A stretch of DNA of 64,000 nt, taken from positions 1 through 64,000 of the forward strand of contig CAAEFE010000086.1 in NCBI GenBank assembly GCA_900755095.1, written 5' to 3'. The stretch comes from an uncultured Bacteroides sp. GTDB taxonomy: Bacteria; Bacteroidota; Bacteroidia; Bacteroidales; Bacteroidaceae. Numbering within the stretch: the first letter of the stretch is position 1; each line of letters begins with the position of its first letter. The translations under genes were made by a program, and so were the position numbers. This document shows, one piece after another, positions 9,631-17,068 of the stretch. The notes beneath the pieces were generated by a model that saw only the letters and a list, made by a program, of their open reading frames with translations, did no database searches and was not told the DNA's origin.

Positions 9631-9648
9631 TTGCAAGGGAGTGTCCAA
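9631..9648 (-). promoter_or_regulatory. possible sigma-54 promoter facing the two-component operon
   Basis: Read on the minus strand, TTGGACACTCCCTTGCAA has GG and GC separated by exactly 10 bases and a perfect TTGCA -12 box. The -24 box departs from TGGCAC after the GG. Transcription would start near 9621, about 65 nt before the ATG at 9555. Its -24 box overlaps one of the palindromes, suggesting autoregulation. Confidence 0.45.
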
Positions 9649-9657
9649 TAATTAGAC
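9643..9657. promoter_or_regulatory. enhancer-like palindrome, site 1
   Basis: GTCCAATAATTAGAC, an imperfect 15-base palindrome, is nearly identical to the perfect palindrome at 9735-9749. Its centre is 92 bases from that of the second site. It is a probable binding site for the adjacent NtrC-type regulator. Confidence 0.6.
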
Positions 9658-9734
9658 GTTTTCATACAAAGTTTATGCTGGAATGAGTCAGAACGAGTTA
9701 GAATAGGGTAGAATAGAGGGATTCTCTCGGTAAT

Positions 9735-9749
9735 GTCCAATTATTGGAC
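9735..9749. promoter_or_regulatory. enhancer-like palindrome, site 2
   Basis: GTCCAATTATTGGAC is a perfect palindrome around a central T, centred about 110 bases upstream of the predicted efflux start site. That is the usual distance for an NtrC-type upstream activating sequence. A half-site (TTGGACG) follows at 9767-9773. Confidence 0.7.
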
Positions 9750-9826
9750 GTTAGGGCGTTTAATTTTTGGACGGTGGAAGAATTATGTAATTTCTATTTG
9801 TTTTATAATCAATTATTTATGATTTG

Positions 9827-9842
9827 TGGCATTGCATTTGCT
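9827..9842 (+). promoter_or_regulatory. sigma-54 (-24/-12) promoter of the efflux operon
   Basis: TGGCATTGCATTTGCT matches the sigma-54 consensus TGGCAC-N5-TTGCW. GG and GC are separated by exactly 10 bases. A start near 9853 would give a leader of about 29 nt before the ATG at 9882. The gene for a sigma-54-dependent activator is divergent and adjacent. Confidence 0.75.
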
Positions 9843-9881
9843 TTTATCATCCTGCTATCACACAATCATATATTATAAAGG

Positions 9882-11183
9882 ATGAAAAGATTTCTTTTAC
9901 TACTATTGCTTTCAGTGCCGGTTTTCCTGCTAGCCCAATCCGCTATGAGTTTGGACGATTGCATTCGTTTGGCTTATAAACAGAATCCGGCTGTACGTAA
10001 CGGAGTTATCGGCATAAAGGAAACGAAAGCGGATTATATAGCTTCTGTCGGTGCTTTCCTGCCGCACATAGTGGTTAATGCGGAAACAGGCAAACGATTC
10101 GGACGTTCGCTGGATCCTGACACCAATGGGTATACCAGTGAATCTTTTGAAGAGGGAACGGTGGGACTTGATATGACACTTTCCTTATTTGAAGGCTTTT
10201 CGCGTATCAATCAGGTGCGTTTCCGGAAAATGAACAAAGAACGTAGTGAATGGGAGCTGAAAGAGAAACAGAATGAACTGGCCTATCAGGTGACGGATGC
10301 TTATTACAAACTGATTCTGGAGAGAAAATTGCTCGATCTTGCTTTGGAACAAAGCCGGTTGAGCGAAAGGTATTTGAAACAGACAGAGGTCTTCGTGGAA
10401 CTGGGATTGAAATCAGCTTCCGATTTACAGGAGGTGAAAGCACGCCGGGAGGGAGATATTTATCGTTATCAGTCGCGCGGAAATAGCAGTCGGATCGCTT
10501 TATTACATCTGAAACAATTAATGAATATCCAGCCGGGCGACACACTCGCTATTCTGGATACGATTACAGCATCCCAAGTACCACCATATTCTGTTTCGAC
10601 TGTGGAAACTCTATACGCACAATCTATCGAAATATTGCCCTCCATACGTATGATTGATTTGAAACAAAAAGCAGCTCATAAAGAGTATGCGATAGCGGGA
10701 GGAGCTTTCTCACCCTCTGTCTTTGCTCGTTTCACCGTCGGTTCCAATTATTATAATACAGCTTTCTCGGCCAGACAATTGCGTGATAATATAGGAAAAT
10801 ATGTGGGTGTTGGCATCTCCTTTCCCCTGCTAAGCGGTTTGCAACGTTTGACCAATCAGCGCAAGCTGAAATTGAATATGTATCGGCTCAAAAACGAAGA
10901 AGAACTTGAAAAACAACAATTATATACGGATATTGAGCAAACACTCCTTTCTCTTCACACCGGATATAGTGAACATCAGCAGGCATTATCACAACTTGAC
11001 GCTGAAACACTGGTACTGAAAGAATCCGAACGGAAATGGGAAGAGGGATTGATTTCCGTCTTTCAACTGATGGAAGCCCGTAACCGGTTTATTGCTGCCA
11101 AAGCAGAACTGGTTCGTGTACGCTTGCAAATAGAAATGATGATGAAACTAGAAAAATATTATCGACAAGGAACTTTTTTATAA
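9882..11183 (+). CDS. TolC-family outer-membrane efflux protein
   Basis: A 433-residue OEP/TolC-type protein. A signal peptide (MKRFLLLLLLSVPVFLLAQS, cut near residue 20) is followed by two repeated coiled-coil/beta sections. The helical stretches rich in Glu, Lys, Leu and Gln at about residues 100-190 and 320-425 are typical. It would form the outer-membrane exit duct for the adaptor and ABC pump encoded next, which start 7 bases after its stop. Transcription is predicted from the sigma-54 promoter upstream. The substrate is unknown; macrolide-type drugs, peptides or lipids are all plausible for MacAB-like pumps. Confidence 0.9.
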   Translation: MKRFLLLLLLSVPVFLLAQSAMSLDDCIRLAYKQNPAVRNGVIGIKETKADYIASVGAFLPHIVVNAETGKRFGRSLDPDTNGYTSESFEEGTVGLDMTLSLFEGFSRINQVRFRKMNKERSEWELKEKQNELAYQVTDAYYKLILERKLLDLALEQSRLSERYLKQTEVFVELGLKSASDLQEVKARREGDIYRYQSRGNSSRIALLHLKQLMNIQPGDTLAILDTITASQVPPYSVSTVETLYAQSIEILPSIRMIDLKQKAAHKEYAIAGGAFSPSVFARFTVGSNYYNTAFSARQLRDNIGKYVGVGISFPLLSGLQRLTNQRKLKLNMYRLKNEEELEKQQLYTDIEQTLLSLHTGYSEHQQALSQLDAETLVLKESERKWEEGLISVFQLMEARNRFIAAKAELVRVRLQIEMMMKLEKYYRQGTFL

Positions 11184-11189
11184 ACCATT

Positions 11190-12437
11190 ATGGATACACT
11201 TATTGAACGAAAACCCGGCATCAATCGCAAACGTCTTTATTGGGTCGGTGGGGTAATGCTCGGACTTGCTGTGATTGCCTATTTTATTTTCAGAGATACA
11301 GCTTCTTCTATGGCAGTGGAGAAAGACCGGCTGACAATTGCTACTGTCGAGCAGGCCGAGTTCAGTGATTATATCCGTGTGATTGGTCAGGTCATGCCTA
11401 GCCGGATTATCTATATGGATGCCATCGAGGGCGGTCGTGTGGAAGAGCGCCTGAAAGAAGAGGGAGCTATGGTAAAGGCCGGTGATGTGATTCTGCGTCT
11501 TAGCAACCCATTGCTCAATATCGGTATCATGCAGAGTGAAGCCGATCTTGCTTATCAGGAAAACGAGTTGCGTAATACCCGGATTAGTATGGAGCAGGAA
11601 CGACTGCAACTGAAACAAGAACGTATCGGCCTGAATAAAGAGCTTATCGGGAAGCAACGCCGTTATGAGCAGTATAAACGTTTGGTAAACGAACAACTGA
11701 TAGCACGTGAAGACTATCGCCAGGCAGAGGAAGAATATATAGCAGCCAAAGAGCAACTGGCTGTTATTGACGAACGTATCCGGCAGGATCATATTTTTCG
11801 GGAAAGTCAGATAGGCAGTCTTGACGAGAATATACGTAATATGAAACGGAGCTTGGCATTGGTTCGTGAGCGTTTGGAAAACCTGAAAGTGAAAGCTCCG
11901 ATTGACGGACAGGTAGGAAACCTGAATGCGCAAATCGGGCAATCTATTTCTGCCGGCGAACATATCGGGCAAATCATCACTTCCGACCTTAAAGTACAGG
12001 CACAGATAGACGAGCACTACGTAGAACGGGTACTTCCCGGACTTCCTGCCGACTTTACCCGTGACGGAGGAACCTATAAACTGGAAGTGACTAAACCTTA
12101 TCCTGAAGTGAAAGACGGTCAGTTTCGTACAGACCTCAATTTTATATCCGAACGACCGGAGAATATCCGTGCCGGACAGACTTATCACATAAACCTGCAA
12201 TTGGGTGATCCGGCACAAGCTATTCTGGTTCCCCGTGGCGGATTCTTTCAAATTACCGGGGGCCGATGGATGTACGTTGTCGATGAAAGTGGTACATTTG
12301 CCACGCGGCGCCCTGTGAAGATAGGACGGCAGAATCCACTGTATTACGAGGTGACAGACGGTTTGTCTCCGGGTGAGAAAGTAATCATATCCGGGTATGA
12401 ATTATTTGGAGACAATGAGAAACTAATACTAAAATAA
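11190..12437 (+). CDS. periplasmic adaptor (HlyD/MacA-like membrane fusion protein)
   Basis: A 415-residue adaptor. A single N-terminal membrane anchor (about residues 18-36) leads to a lipoyl/barrel-sandwich half, then a long coiled coil (about 110-225, with repeated Glu/Gln/Arg/Leu pattern), the second lipoyl half (VKAPIDGQVGNLNAQIGQSI) and beta-barrel/membrane-proximal domains. It would bridge the inner-membrane ABC pump and the TolC protein. The order TolC, adaptor, ATPase, permease with 6-12-base gaps supports a single export machine. A long open frame on the opposite strand here is a shadow. Confidence 0.9.
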   Translation: MDTLIERKPGINRKRLYWVGGVMLGLAVIAYFIFRDTASSMAVEKDRLTIATVEQAEFSDYIRVIGQVMPSRIIYMDAIEGGRVEERLKEEGAMVKAGDVILRLSNPLLNIGIMQSEADLAYQENELRNTRISMEQERLQLKQERIGLNKELIGKQRRYEQYKRLVNEQLIAREDYRQAEEEYIAAKEQLAVIDERIRQDHIFRESQIGSLDENIRNMKRSLALVRERLENLKVKAPIDGQVGNLNAQIGQSISAGEHIGQIITSDLKVQAQIDEHYVERVLPGLPADFTRDGGTYKLEVTKPYPEVKDGQFRTDLNFISERPENIRAGQTYHINLQLGDPAQAILVPRGGFFQITGGRWMYVVDESGTFATRRPVKIGRQNPLYYEVTDGLSPGEKVIISGYELFGDNEKLILK

Positions 12438-12449
12438 TGAATAAGTATT

Positions 12450-13166
12450 ATGATTAAAACAGAAAAACTATCTATGCTTTTCACCACAGAAGAGGTGCAG
12501 ACAAAAGCATTGAATGATGTCACCTTACAGGTGGAACAAGGAGAATTTGTAGCGATAATGGGACCGTCAGGATGCGGCAAATCCACCTTGCTGAATATTC
12601 TCGGTACATTGGATTCTCCGACTTCCGGTTCTTACTTTTTTGAGGGGAAGCAAGTCGATAAAATGACTGAAAACCAGTTGACTGCTTTGCGGAAAGGTAA
12701 TCTGGGCTTTATCTTTCAGAGTTTCAACCTGATTGACGAACTGACCGTGTATGAGAATGTGGAACTGCCACTTGTCTATCTGGGTATGAAGACTCTCCAA
12801 CGGAAAGAACGAGTCAATAAAGTGCTCGAAAAAGTCAACCTGTTACATCGTGCGAATCATTATCCCCAGCAGTTATCCGGCGGACAGCAACAGCGTGTAG
12901 CCATTGCCCGTGCCGTAGTGACCGAATGTAAACTACTGCTGGCCGACGAACCTACCGGAAATCTGGATTCGGTGAATGGCATCGAAGTGATGGAACTGTT
13001 GAGCGAACTCAACCGTCAGGGAACCACAATCATTATCGTCACCCACTCACAGCGGGATGCGAAGTATGCACACCGGGTCATCCAACTATTGGACGGACAG
13101 ATTGTAGCCGAAAACATCAACCGTCCGCTGGAAAAGAAAACGTCATCTAAAAACGAAACCGTATGA
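12450..13166 (+). CDS. ABC transporter ATP-binding protein (MacB/LolD type)
   Basis: A 238-residue ATPase with Walker A GPSGCGKST (residues 38-46), signature LSGGQQQR, Walker B LLLADEPTGNLD and an H-loop in IIVTHSQ. Together with the LolD-like FQSFNLIDELTVYENVELPL stretch this places it with MacB/LolD ATPases that power FtsX-type permeases. Its stop overlaps the start of the permease gene in an ATGA, implying translational coupling. Confidence 0.93.
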   Translation: MIKTEKLSMLFTTEEVQTKALNDVTLQVEQGEFVAIMGPSGCGKSTLLNILGTLDSPTSGSYFFEGKQVDKMTENQLTALRKGNLGFIFQSFNLIDELTVYENVELPLVYLGMKTLQRKERVNKVLEKVNLLHRANHYPQQLSGGQQQRVAIARAVVTECKLLLADEPTGNLDSVNGIEVMELLSELNRQGTTIIIVTHSQRDAKYAHRVIQLLDGQIVAENINRPLEKKTSSKNETV

Positions 13167-15583
13167 TAGGGAATTACTGGAATAGTGCCTATCGGAATCT
13201 GATGAAGCGGAAGAAGTTCAGTTTCATCAATATCTTTGGATTGGCAATCGGAATGGCATCGGCATTACTGATGCTAACCTATGTCACTTTTGAGTTCAGC
13301 TTTGATAAAATGCACACGAAATATGCCCATATCTATCGGGTGCAAAGTACTTTTCATGAAGGGGAAGTCCTGACCGATTACTGGGCGACCAGCTCTTTCG
13401 GATATGCCTCGGCCATGAAAGAGAATCTTGCCGGAATCGAAGATTATACCCGTATCGCTACCCATCTCCAACCGGAGCAGATTGTGAAATATGGCGAACT
13501 GACATTACGGGAGAATCAGATAGCCTATGCCGATCCGGGCTTCTTCCGTCTTTTTGATTTCGAACTTCTGAAAGGGGATAAAAAGACTTGTCTCTCCATG
13601 CCCCGGCAAGTGGTAATCACCGAACGTATTGCCCGTAAGTATTTCAAAGATGAAGACCCTATCGGCAAAATTCTGATCTTTACCGGAACGTATGATAAAG
13701 TATCGTGCGAAGTGACCGGAGTCATGAAAGAAATGCCCTCCAACTCACACATTCATTATAATTTTCTGATTTCCTATGCCTCTCTGCCTCAATATATGCA
13801 GGAATACTGGTATAAGCATGAAGCCTATACGTATGTTTTGCTCGATTCACCGGAAAGAAAAGCGGAGATAGAAAAAGAATTTCCTGTGATGGCGGAGAAA
13901 TACAAGACAGAGGAAGCACTGAAAAATAAGACGTGGGGCGTGTCTTTAATTCCCTTGGCAGATATACATCTCACCCCACAGATAGGCTATGAGACGGAAA
14001 CCAAAGGAAATCGTTCTGCTATGATCGCCCTGATTTTTGCGGCTGTCGCTATTCTGGCTATTGCCTGGATTAACTATATCAATCTGACCGTAGCACGTTC
14101 GATGGAGCGTGCTAAAGAAGTGGGAGTGCGCAGGGTAGTGGGAGCTTTCCGCCAACAGTTGATTTATCAATTCCTGTTTGAGGCCTTGGTTATGAATCTG
14201 ATAGCTTTCATATTAGCTGTGGGATTAATAGAACTGGTTCTTCCACATTTCAACCAATTGGTAGGACGTACAGTTACGTTTTCTGTCTGGTTCATGGATT
14301 ACTGGTGGATTTTGCTGGTTCTCGTTTTTATAGCCGGAATATTTATTTCCGGGTATTATCCGGCATTGGCTTTGTTGAATCGCAAACCTATAACCTTGTT
14401 GAAAGGGAAGTTTTTGCATAGCAAGTCAGGCGACCGAACCCGTCAGGTACTGGTGGTTGTCCAGTATACAGCTTCCATGATTTTACTTTGTGTTACATTG
14501 ATTGTTTTTGCACAGCTGAATTTTATGCGCAATCAATCTTTGGGAGTGAAAACCAGCCAGACATTAGTGGTTAAGTTTCCGGGACATACAGAGGGGCAGA
14601 ATATCAAGTTGGAAGCAATGAAAAAAGCAATCGCGCGTCTTCCTCTGGTCCATCGGGTTACTTTTTCCGGTGCCGTGCCGGGCGAAGAAGTGGCCACATT
14701 CCTTTCCAATCGTCGCACCAATGACGCTTTGAAGCAGAACCGTCTTTATGAGATGCTGGCTTGTGATCCTGATTATGCGGATGCATACGGTTTGCAGATA
14801 GTAGCCGGAAGAAGTTTCTCCGAAGAATATGGTGATGATGTCGATAAACTGGTGATTAATGAAACAGCTGTACGTAATCTGGGATTTGCTTCCAATGATG
14901 AGGCGATAGGCGAGTTGGTAACAGTGGAATGTACTGATGCGCCGATGCAGATTATCGGAGTGGTGAAAGATTATCATCAGCAGGCGTTGAGCAAGAACTA
15001 TACACCTATCATGCTGATTCATAAAGATAAAATTGATTGGTTGCCCCAGCGTTATATCTCTGTTGTGATGGCTTCCGGAAATCCCCGTGAACTGGTATCT
15101 CAAGTGCAAGAGATCTGGAATCAGTATTTCGCGGATTCCAGCTTTGATTATTTCTTCCTCGATCAGTTCTTCGACCACCAATATCGGCAAGACGAGGTTT
15201 TCGGAGCGATGATCGGTTCGTTCACCGGATTGGCAATCTTTATTTCCTGTCTCGGACTTTGGGTATTAGTCATGTTTTCCTGTTCCACCCGCACCAAAGA
15301 GATGGGAATACGTAAAGTGTTGGGAGCTTCCCGCTGGAATCTTTTCTATCAGTTGGTCAAAGGATTTTTCCAGTTGATTTTGATTGCAGTTGTTATAGCT
15401 CTTCCGGTAGCTTGGTTTAGTATGAATGCCTGGTTAAGTCATTATGCTTTCCGTACCGATCTCAAAGCGTGGTTCTTTATAGTACCTGTATTGCTGATGC
15501 TGTTTATCTCATTTGTGACAGTGGCTTTCCAGACAATGAAAATAATAATGAGCAAACCTGCTCGTTCATTGCGATATGAGTAA
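13163..15583 (+). CDS. MacB/FtsX-type ABC permease with duplicated domains
   Basis: An 806-residue inner-membrane permease with the Bacteroidetes two-repeat layout. It has an N-terminal helix (IFGLAIGMASALLMLTYV), a MacB_PCD periplasmic domain, three FtsX helices (about residues 285-410), then another helix near 430, a second periplasmic domain and three more FtsX helices (about 690-800). The motifs ERAKEVGVRRVVGA and TRTKEMGIRKVLGA mark the two FtsX halves. It pairs with the ATPase it overlaps. The cargo is unknown. A strong hairpin terminator follows 15 bases after the stop. Confidence 0.9.
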   Translation: MIGNYWNSAYRNLMKRKKFSFINIFGLAIGMASALLMLTYVTFEFSFDKMHTKYAHIYRVQSTFHEGEVLTDYWATSSFGYASAMKENLAGIEDYTRIATHLQPEQIVKYGELTLRENQIAYADPGFFRLFDFELLKGDKKTCLSMPRQVVITERIARKYFKDEDPIGKILIFTGTYDKVSCEVTGVMKEMPSNSHIHYNFLISYASLPQYMQEYWYKHEAYTYVLLDSPERKAEIEKEFPVMAEKYKTEEALKNKTWGVSLIPLADIHLTPQIGYETETKGNRSAMIALIFAAVAILAIAWINYINLTVARSMERAKEVGVRRVVGAFRQQLIYQFLFEALVMNLIAFILAVGLIELVLPHFNQLVGRTVTFSVWFMDYWWILLVLVFIAGIFISGYYPALALLNRKPITLLKGKFLHSKSGDRTRQVLVVVQYTASMILLCVTLIVFAQLNFMRNQSLGVKTSQTLVVKFPGHTEGQNIKLEAMKKAIARLPLVHRVTFSGAVPGEEVATFLSNRRTNDALKQNRLYEMLACDPDYADAYGLQIVAGRSFSEEYGDDVDKLVINETAVRNLGFASNDEAIGELVTVECTDAPMQIIGVVKDYHQQALSKNYTPIMLIHKDKIDWLPQRYISVVMASGNPRELVSQVQEIWNQYFADSSFDYFFLDQFFDHQYRQDEVFGAMIGSFTGLAIFISCLGLWVLVMFSCSTRTKEMGIRKVLGASRWNLFYQLVKGFFQLILIAVVIALPVAWFSMNAWLSHYAFRTDLKAWFFIVPVLLMLFISFVTVAFQTMKIIMSKPARSLRYE

Positions 15584-15597
15584 TCTCTGAATCTACT

Positions 15598-15625
15598 CCA
15601 TCGGATATTTGTTAATATCCGATGG
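15598..15625 (+). terminator. hairpin terminator after the export operon
   Basis: A perfect 12-bp stem (CCATCGGATATT and complement) with a TGTT loop is followed by a short ATTTATGTT stretch. Confidence 0.75.
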
Positions 15626-15699
15626 ATTTATGTTAAATGTTAACGAAACTGTTACTTCTATTAAACCATGTTATAAGATACGCTACTTGAGCCTGAAAA

Positions 15700-15730
15700 T
15701 TTGGAGATATGCAGAAAGTCCGTATCTTTG
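15700..15730 (+). promoter_or_regulatory. canonical Bacteroides -33/-7 promoter
   Basis: TTTG at 15700-15703 and TATCTTTG at 15723-15730 are separated by 19 bases, the spacing expected for the primary sigma factor of Bacteroides. No gene follows on this strand for over 1.3 kb; a rho-independent terminator ends about 70 nt downstream. Confidence 0.75.
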
Positions 15731-15736
15731 CAATGT

Positions 15737-15802
15737 GTTTTTCATAGTATTAGATTTAAGGTTAACAAAAGATTGGCTGTCTGGGATAGATAGCCTTTTT
15801 TT
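15737..15802 (+). ncRNA. candidate small RNA (about 65 nt)
   Basis: The stretch between a canonical promoter and a strong terminator has no convincing reading frame, so a short untranslated transcript is the simplest reading. The body is A/T-rich and unstructured until the 3' hairpin at 15775-15795. The exact start is inferred from the promoter. The overlapping 99-codon frame on the same strand spans the promoter and terminator and is not credible as a gene. Confidence 0.55.
15775..15802 (+). terminator. rho-independent terminator of the candidate small RNA
   Basis: GGCTGTCT pairs with AGATAGCC (one G-U pair) around a GGGAT loop and is followed by seven Ts. Confidence 0.8.
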
Positions 15803-15852
15803 ATGCTCTTTTCCCAGCAAAAACATAGCGTCCTATCCGGTCGGGATGGTTA

Positions 15853-15940
15853 CCCTATCCCACGAATATACCGTCACTATCATAAGTGGATACCGTCACC
15901 ATGTTTAAAATGAATTTTTCTATCCTTTCTGTTATTCTAT
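15853..15940 (+). repeat. diverged repeat, copy 1
   Basis: This non-coding stretch aligns with 16831-16920. Over the ungapped last 70 bases I count 53 matches, with an identical ATGTTTAAAATGA core. Confidence 0.6.
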
Positions 15941-16044
15941 CATTCCCATCCTATCGTAAGTTGTCAATAAAATTCCAATATGCTTATTAGTTGGAATAGC
16001 AATCTGATAATACGCTGATATTTAGCTGATTATATGGCTTGTTT

Positions 16045-16123
16045 TTTGGTTTAAAACCAAAGCCCCGTTCCTTTAAAAGGAACGACCCGTTTCTCGGTGT
16101 GCAACGATGTGTTTCTCACCGAG
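16045..16123. repeat. cluster of three adjacent palindromes
   Basis: Three palindromes lie back to back: a perfect 17-base palindrome at 16045-16061 (TTTGGTTTAAAACCAAA), a perfect 19-base palindrome at 16066-16084 (CGTTCCTTTAAAAGGAACG), and a 7-bp stem CTCGGTG/CACCGAG at 16093-16099 and 16117-16123. The rest of the 15.6-16.2 kb gene-free stretch holds the candidate small RNA and one copy of a diverged repeat. Function is unknown. Confidence 0.65.
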
Positions 16124-16208
16124 GAACAAGACATGTACTTTAATTAAGTCGTGAAACTAGCTTAAATGTTCGTTTTTTTTGCAGAATGTACGACTTTGTA
16201 ATTTCGGA

Positions 16209-16724
16209 TTATAACTCCACGATATTAAAATTCTGATGACTGATTTTGGGCAATAGTATTTTAAGAATGTCCTCCAACCTGATTTTTAGACTGCATGTGT
16301 TTACGCATGGATGACATCCTATATATGTTGATTCAAGAATTTCTTTATCAATCAGGAGCTGTACTTTGTTCTCTTTATCGTAGATAAGACCTAGAATACT
16401 GACAGCCCCCGGAAAAGTACACAAGAGATTTTCCATTGCCTTTTCGGAAGCGAAAGAGAGATGGGAACTACCTATCTGTCCGGCAAGTTCTTTTGTTTTC
16501 AATTTTTTATTTGCGGGCAATAAGAGCATGAAGTATTCTTGCTGTTTATTAGTCAGAAACAGACTTTTGCATGAAGTACAACCTAGCTTTTGGGCTATTT
16601 CTGCTCCTTCCTCCATAGTCATTATGGCTGGGTGGTGTAGACTTTGATACGCTATTCCTAGTTTGTCAAGAGTGGCATAGATTTTATTCTCATGTGTTTC
16701 TGTATATTCTGAATCAGGACTCAT
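16209..16724 (-). CDS. YbaK/ProX-type aminoacyl-tRNA deacylase
   Basis: A 171-residue protein of the YbaK/EbsC/PrdX editing fold, which hydrolyses mischarged tRNA, commonly Ala- or Cys-tRNA(Pro), in trans. The family-type segments are HHPAIMTMEEG near the N-terminus, CKSLFLTNKQQEYFMLLLP, GAVSILGLIYDKENKVQLLID and a C-terminal GCHPCVNTCSLKI. The ATG at 16724 is chosen over the one at 16772. A promoter -7 box lies at 16748-16755, so the longer form would start upstream of its own transcript. It is monocistronic and lies between two diverged repeat copies. The tRNA substrate is not resolved. Confidence 0.82.
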   Translation of the reverse strand: MSPDSEYTETHENKIYATLDKLGIAYQSLHHPAIMTMEEGAEIAQKLGCTSCKSLFLTNKQQEYFMLLLPANKKLKTKELAGQIGSSHLSFASEKAMENLLCTFPGAVSILGLIYDKENKVQLLIDKEILESTYIGCHPCVNTCSLKIRLEDILKILLPKISHQNFNIVEL

Positions 16725-16747
16725 ATAATCGCTTTTTTTGATTGTTG

Positions 16748-16755
16748 CAAAGATA
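16748..16755 (-). promoter_or_regulatory. -7 promoter element of the tRNA-editing gene
   Basis: Minus-strand TATCTTTG is an exact TAnnTTTG match. It predicts a leader of about 15-20 nt before the ATG at 16724 and so excludes the upstream start. Confidence 0.65.
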
Positions 16756-16830
16756 AAAGATACAATAGACATAACCTAGATTTTTATATGTGATTTTGTC
16801 TGTATCTTTAATTGCTTATTTTTGGGGGTA

Positions 16831-16920
16831 TCCTATCTTATGAATTTATGCCTTCACTATAATAAGTAGATATCGCTACTATGTTTAAAATGAGTATCTC
16901 TGCTCTTGCTATTGTTCTAA
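16831..16920 (+). repeat. diverged repeat, copy 2
   Basis: Second copy of the repeat seen at 15853-15940, in the same orientation about 980 bases away, on the other side of the tRNA-editing gene. Confidence 0.6.
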
Positions 16921-16988
16921 ATGAGAGCTCAATATGTACTAAAAGTATGTTTCTCAACATAAATGTACATTTTCTTATTATAATGCCC

Positions 16989-17018
16989 TTGTATTCTAAA
17001 AAAAATCTTTTAATATTG
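16989..17018 (+). promoter_or_regulatory. possible promoter of the sialic-acid regulator
   Basis: TTG at 16989-16991 and TAATATTG at 17011-17018 are 19 bases apart; the -7 box is imperfect. A start near 17025 would place the operator palindrome at 17029 over the first transcribed bases. Confidence 0.4.
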
Positions 17019-17028
17019 CATTTGTGTT

Positions 17029-17043
17029 ATTTGTCAGACAAAT
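17029..17043. promoter_or_regulatory. probable GntR/FadR-type operator
   Basis: ATTTGTCAGACAAAT is a perfect 15-base palindrome. Its core TTGTCAGACAA fits the TnGTnnnACnA operator pattern of the FadR subfamily of GntR regulators. It sits 26 bases before the regulator's own ATG, as expected for autoregulation. Confidence 0.7.
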
Positions 17044-17068
17044 ACTACAAATAGTAAAATCTAATAAT

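Noticed and set aside
9556..9648. N-terminal 31-codon extension of the sigma-54 regulator
   Set aside because: It needs a TTG start, lies over a palindrome and a sigma-54-like promoter, and precedes the normal start of the receiver domain.
11178..12251. Long (357-codon) open frame on the minus strand
   Set aside because: It is antisense to the well-supported membrane fusion protein gene and its translation has no family features.
15609..15908. Open frame of 99 codons on the plus strand
   Set aside because: It runs through a canonical promoter and a rho-independent terminator, starts inside another hairpin and has no recognisable domain.
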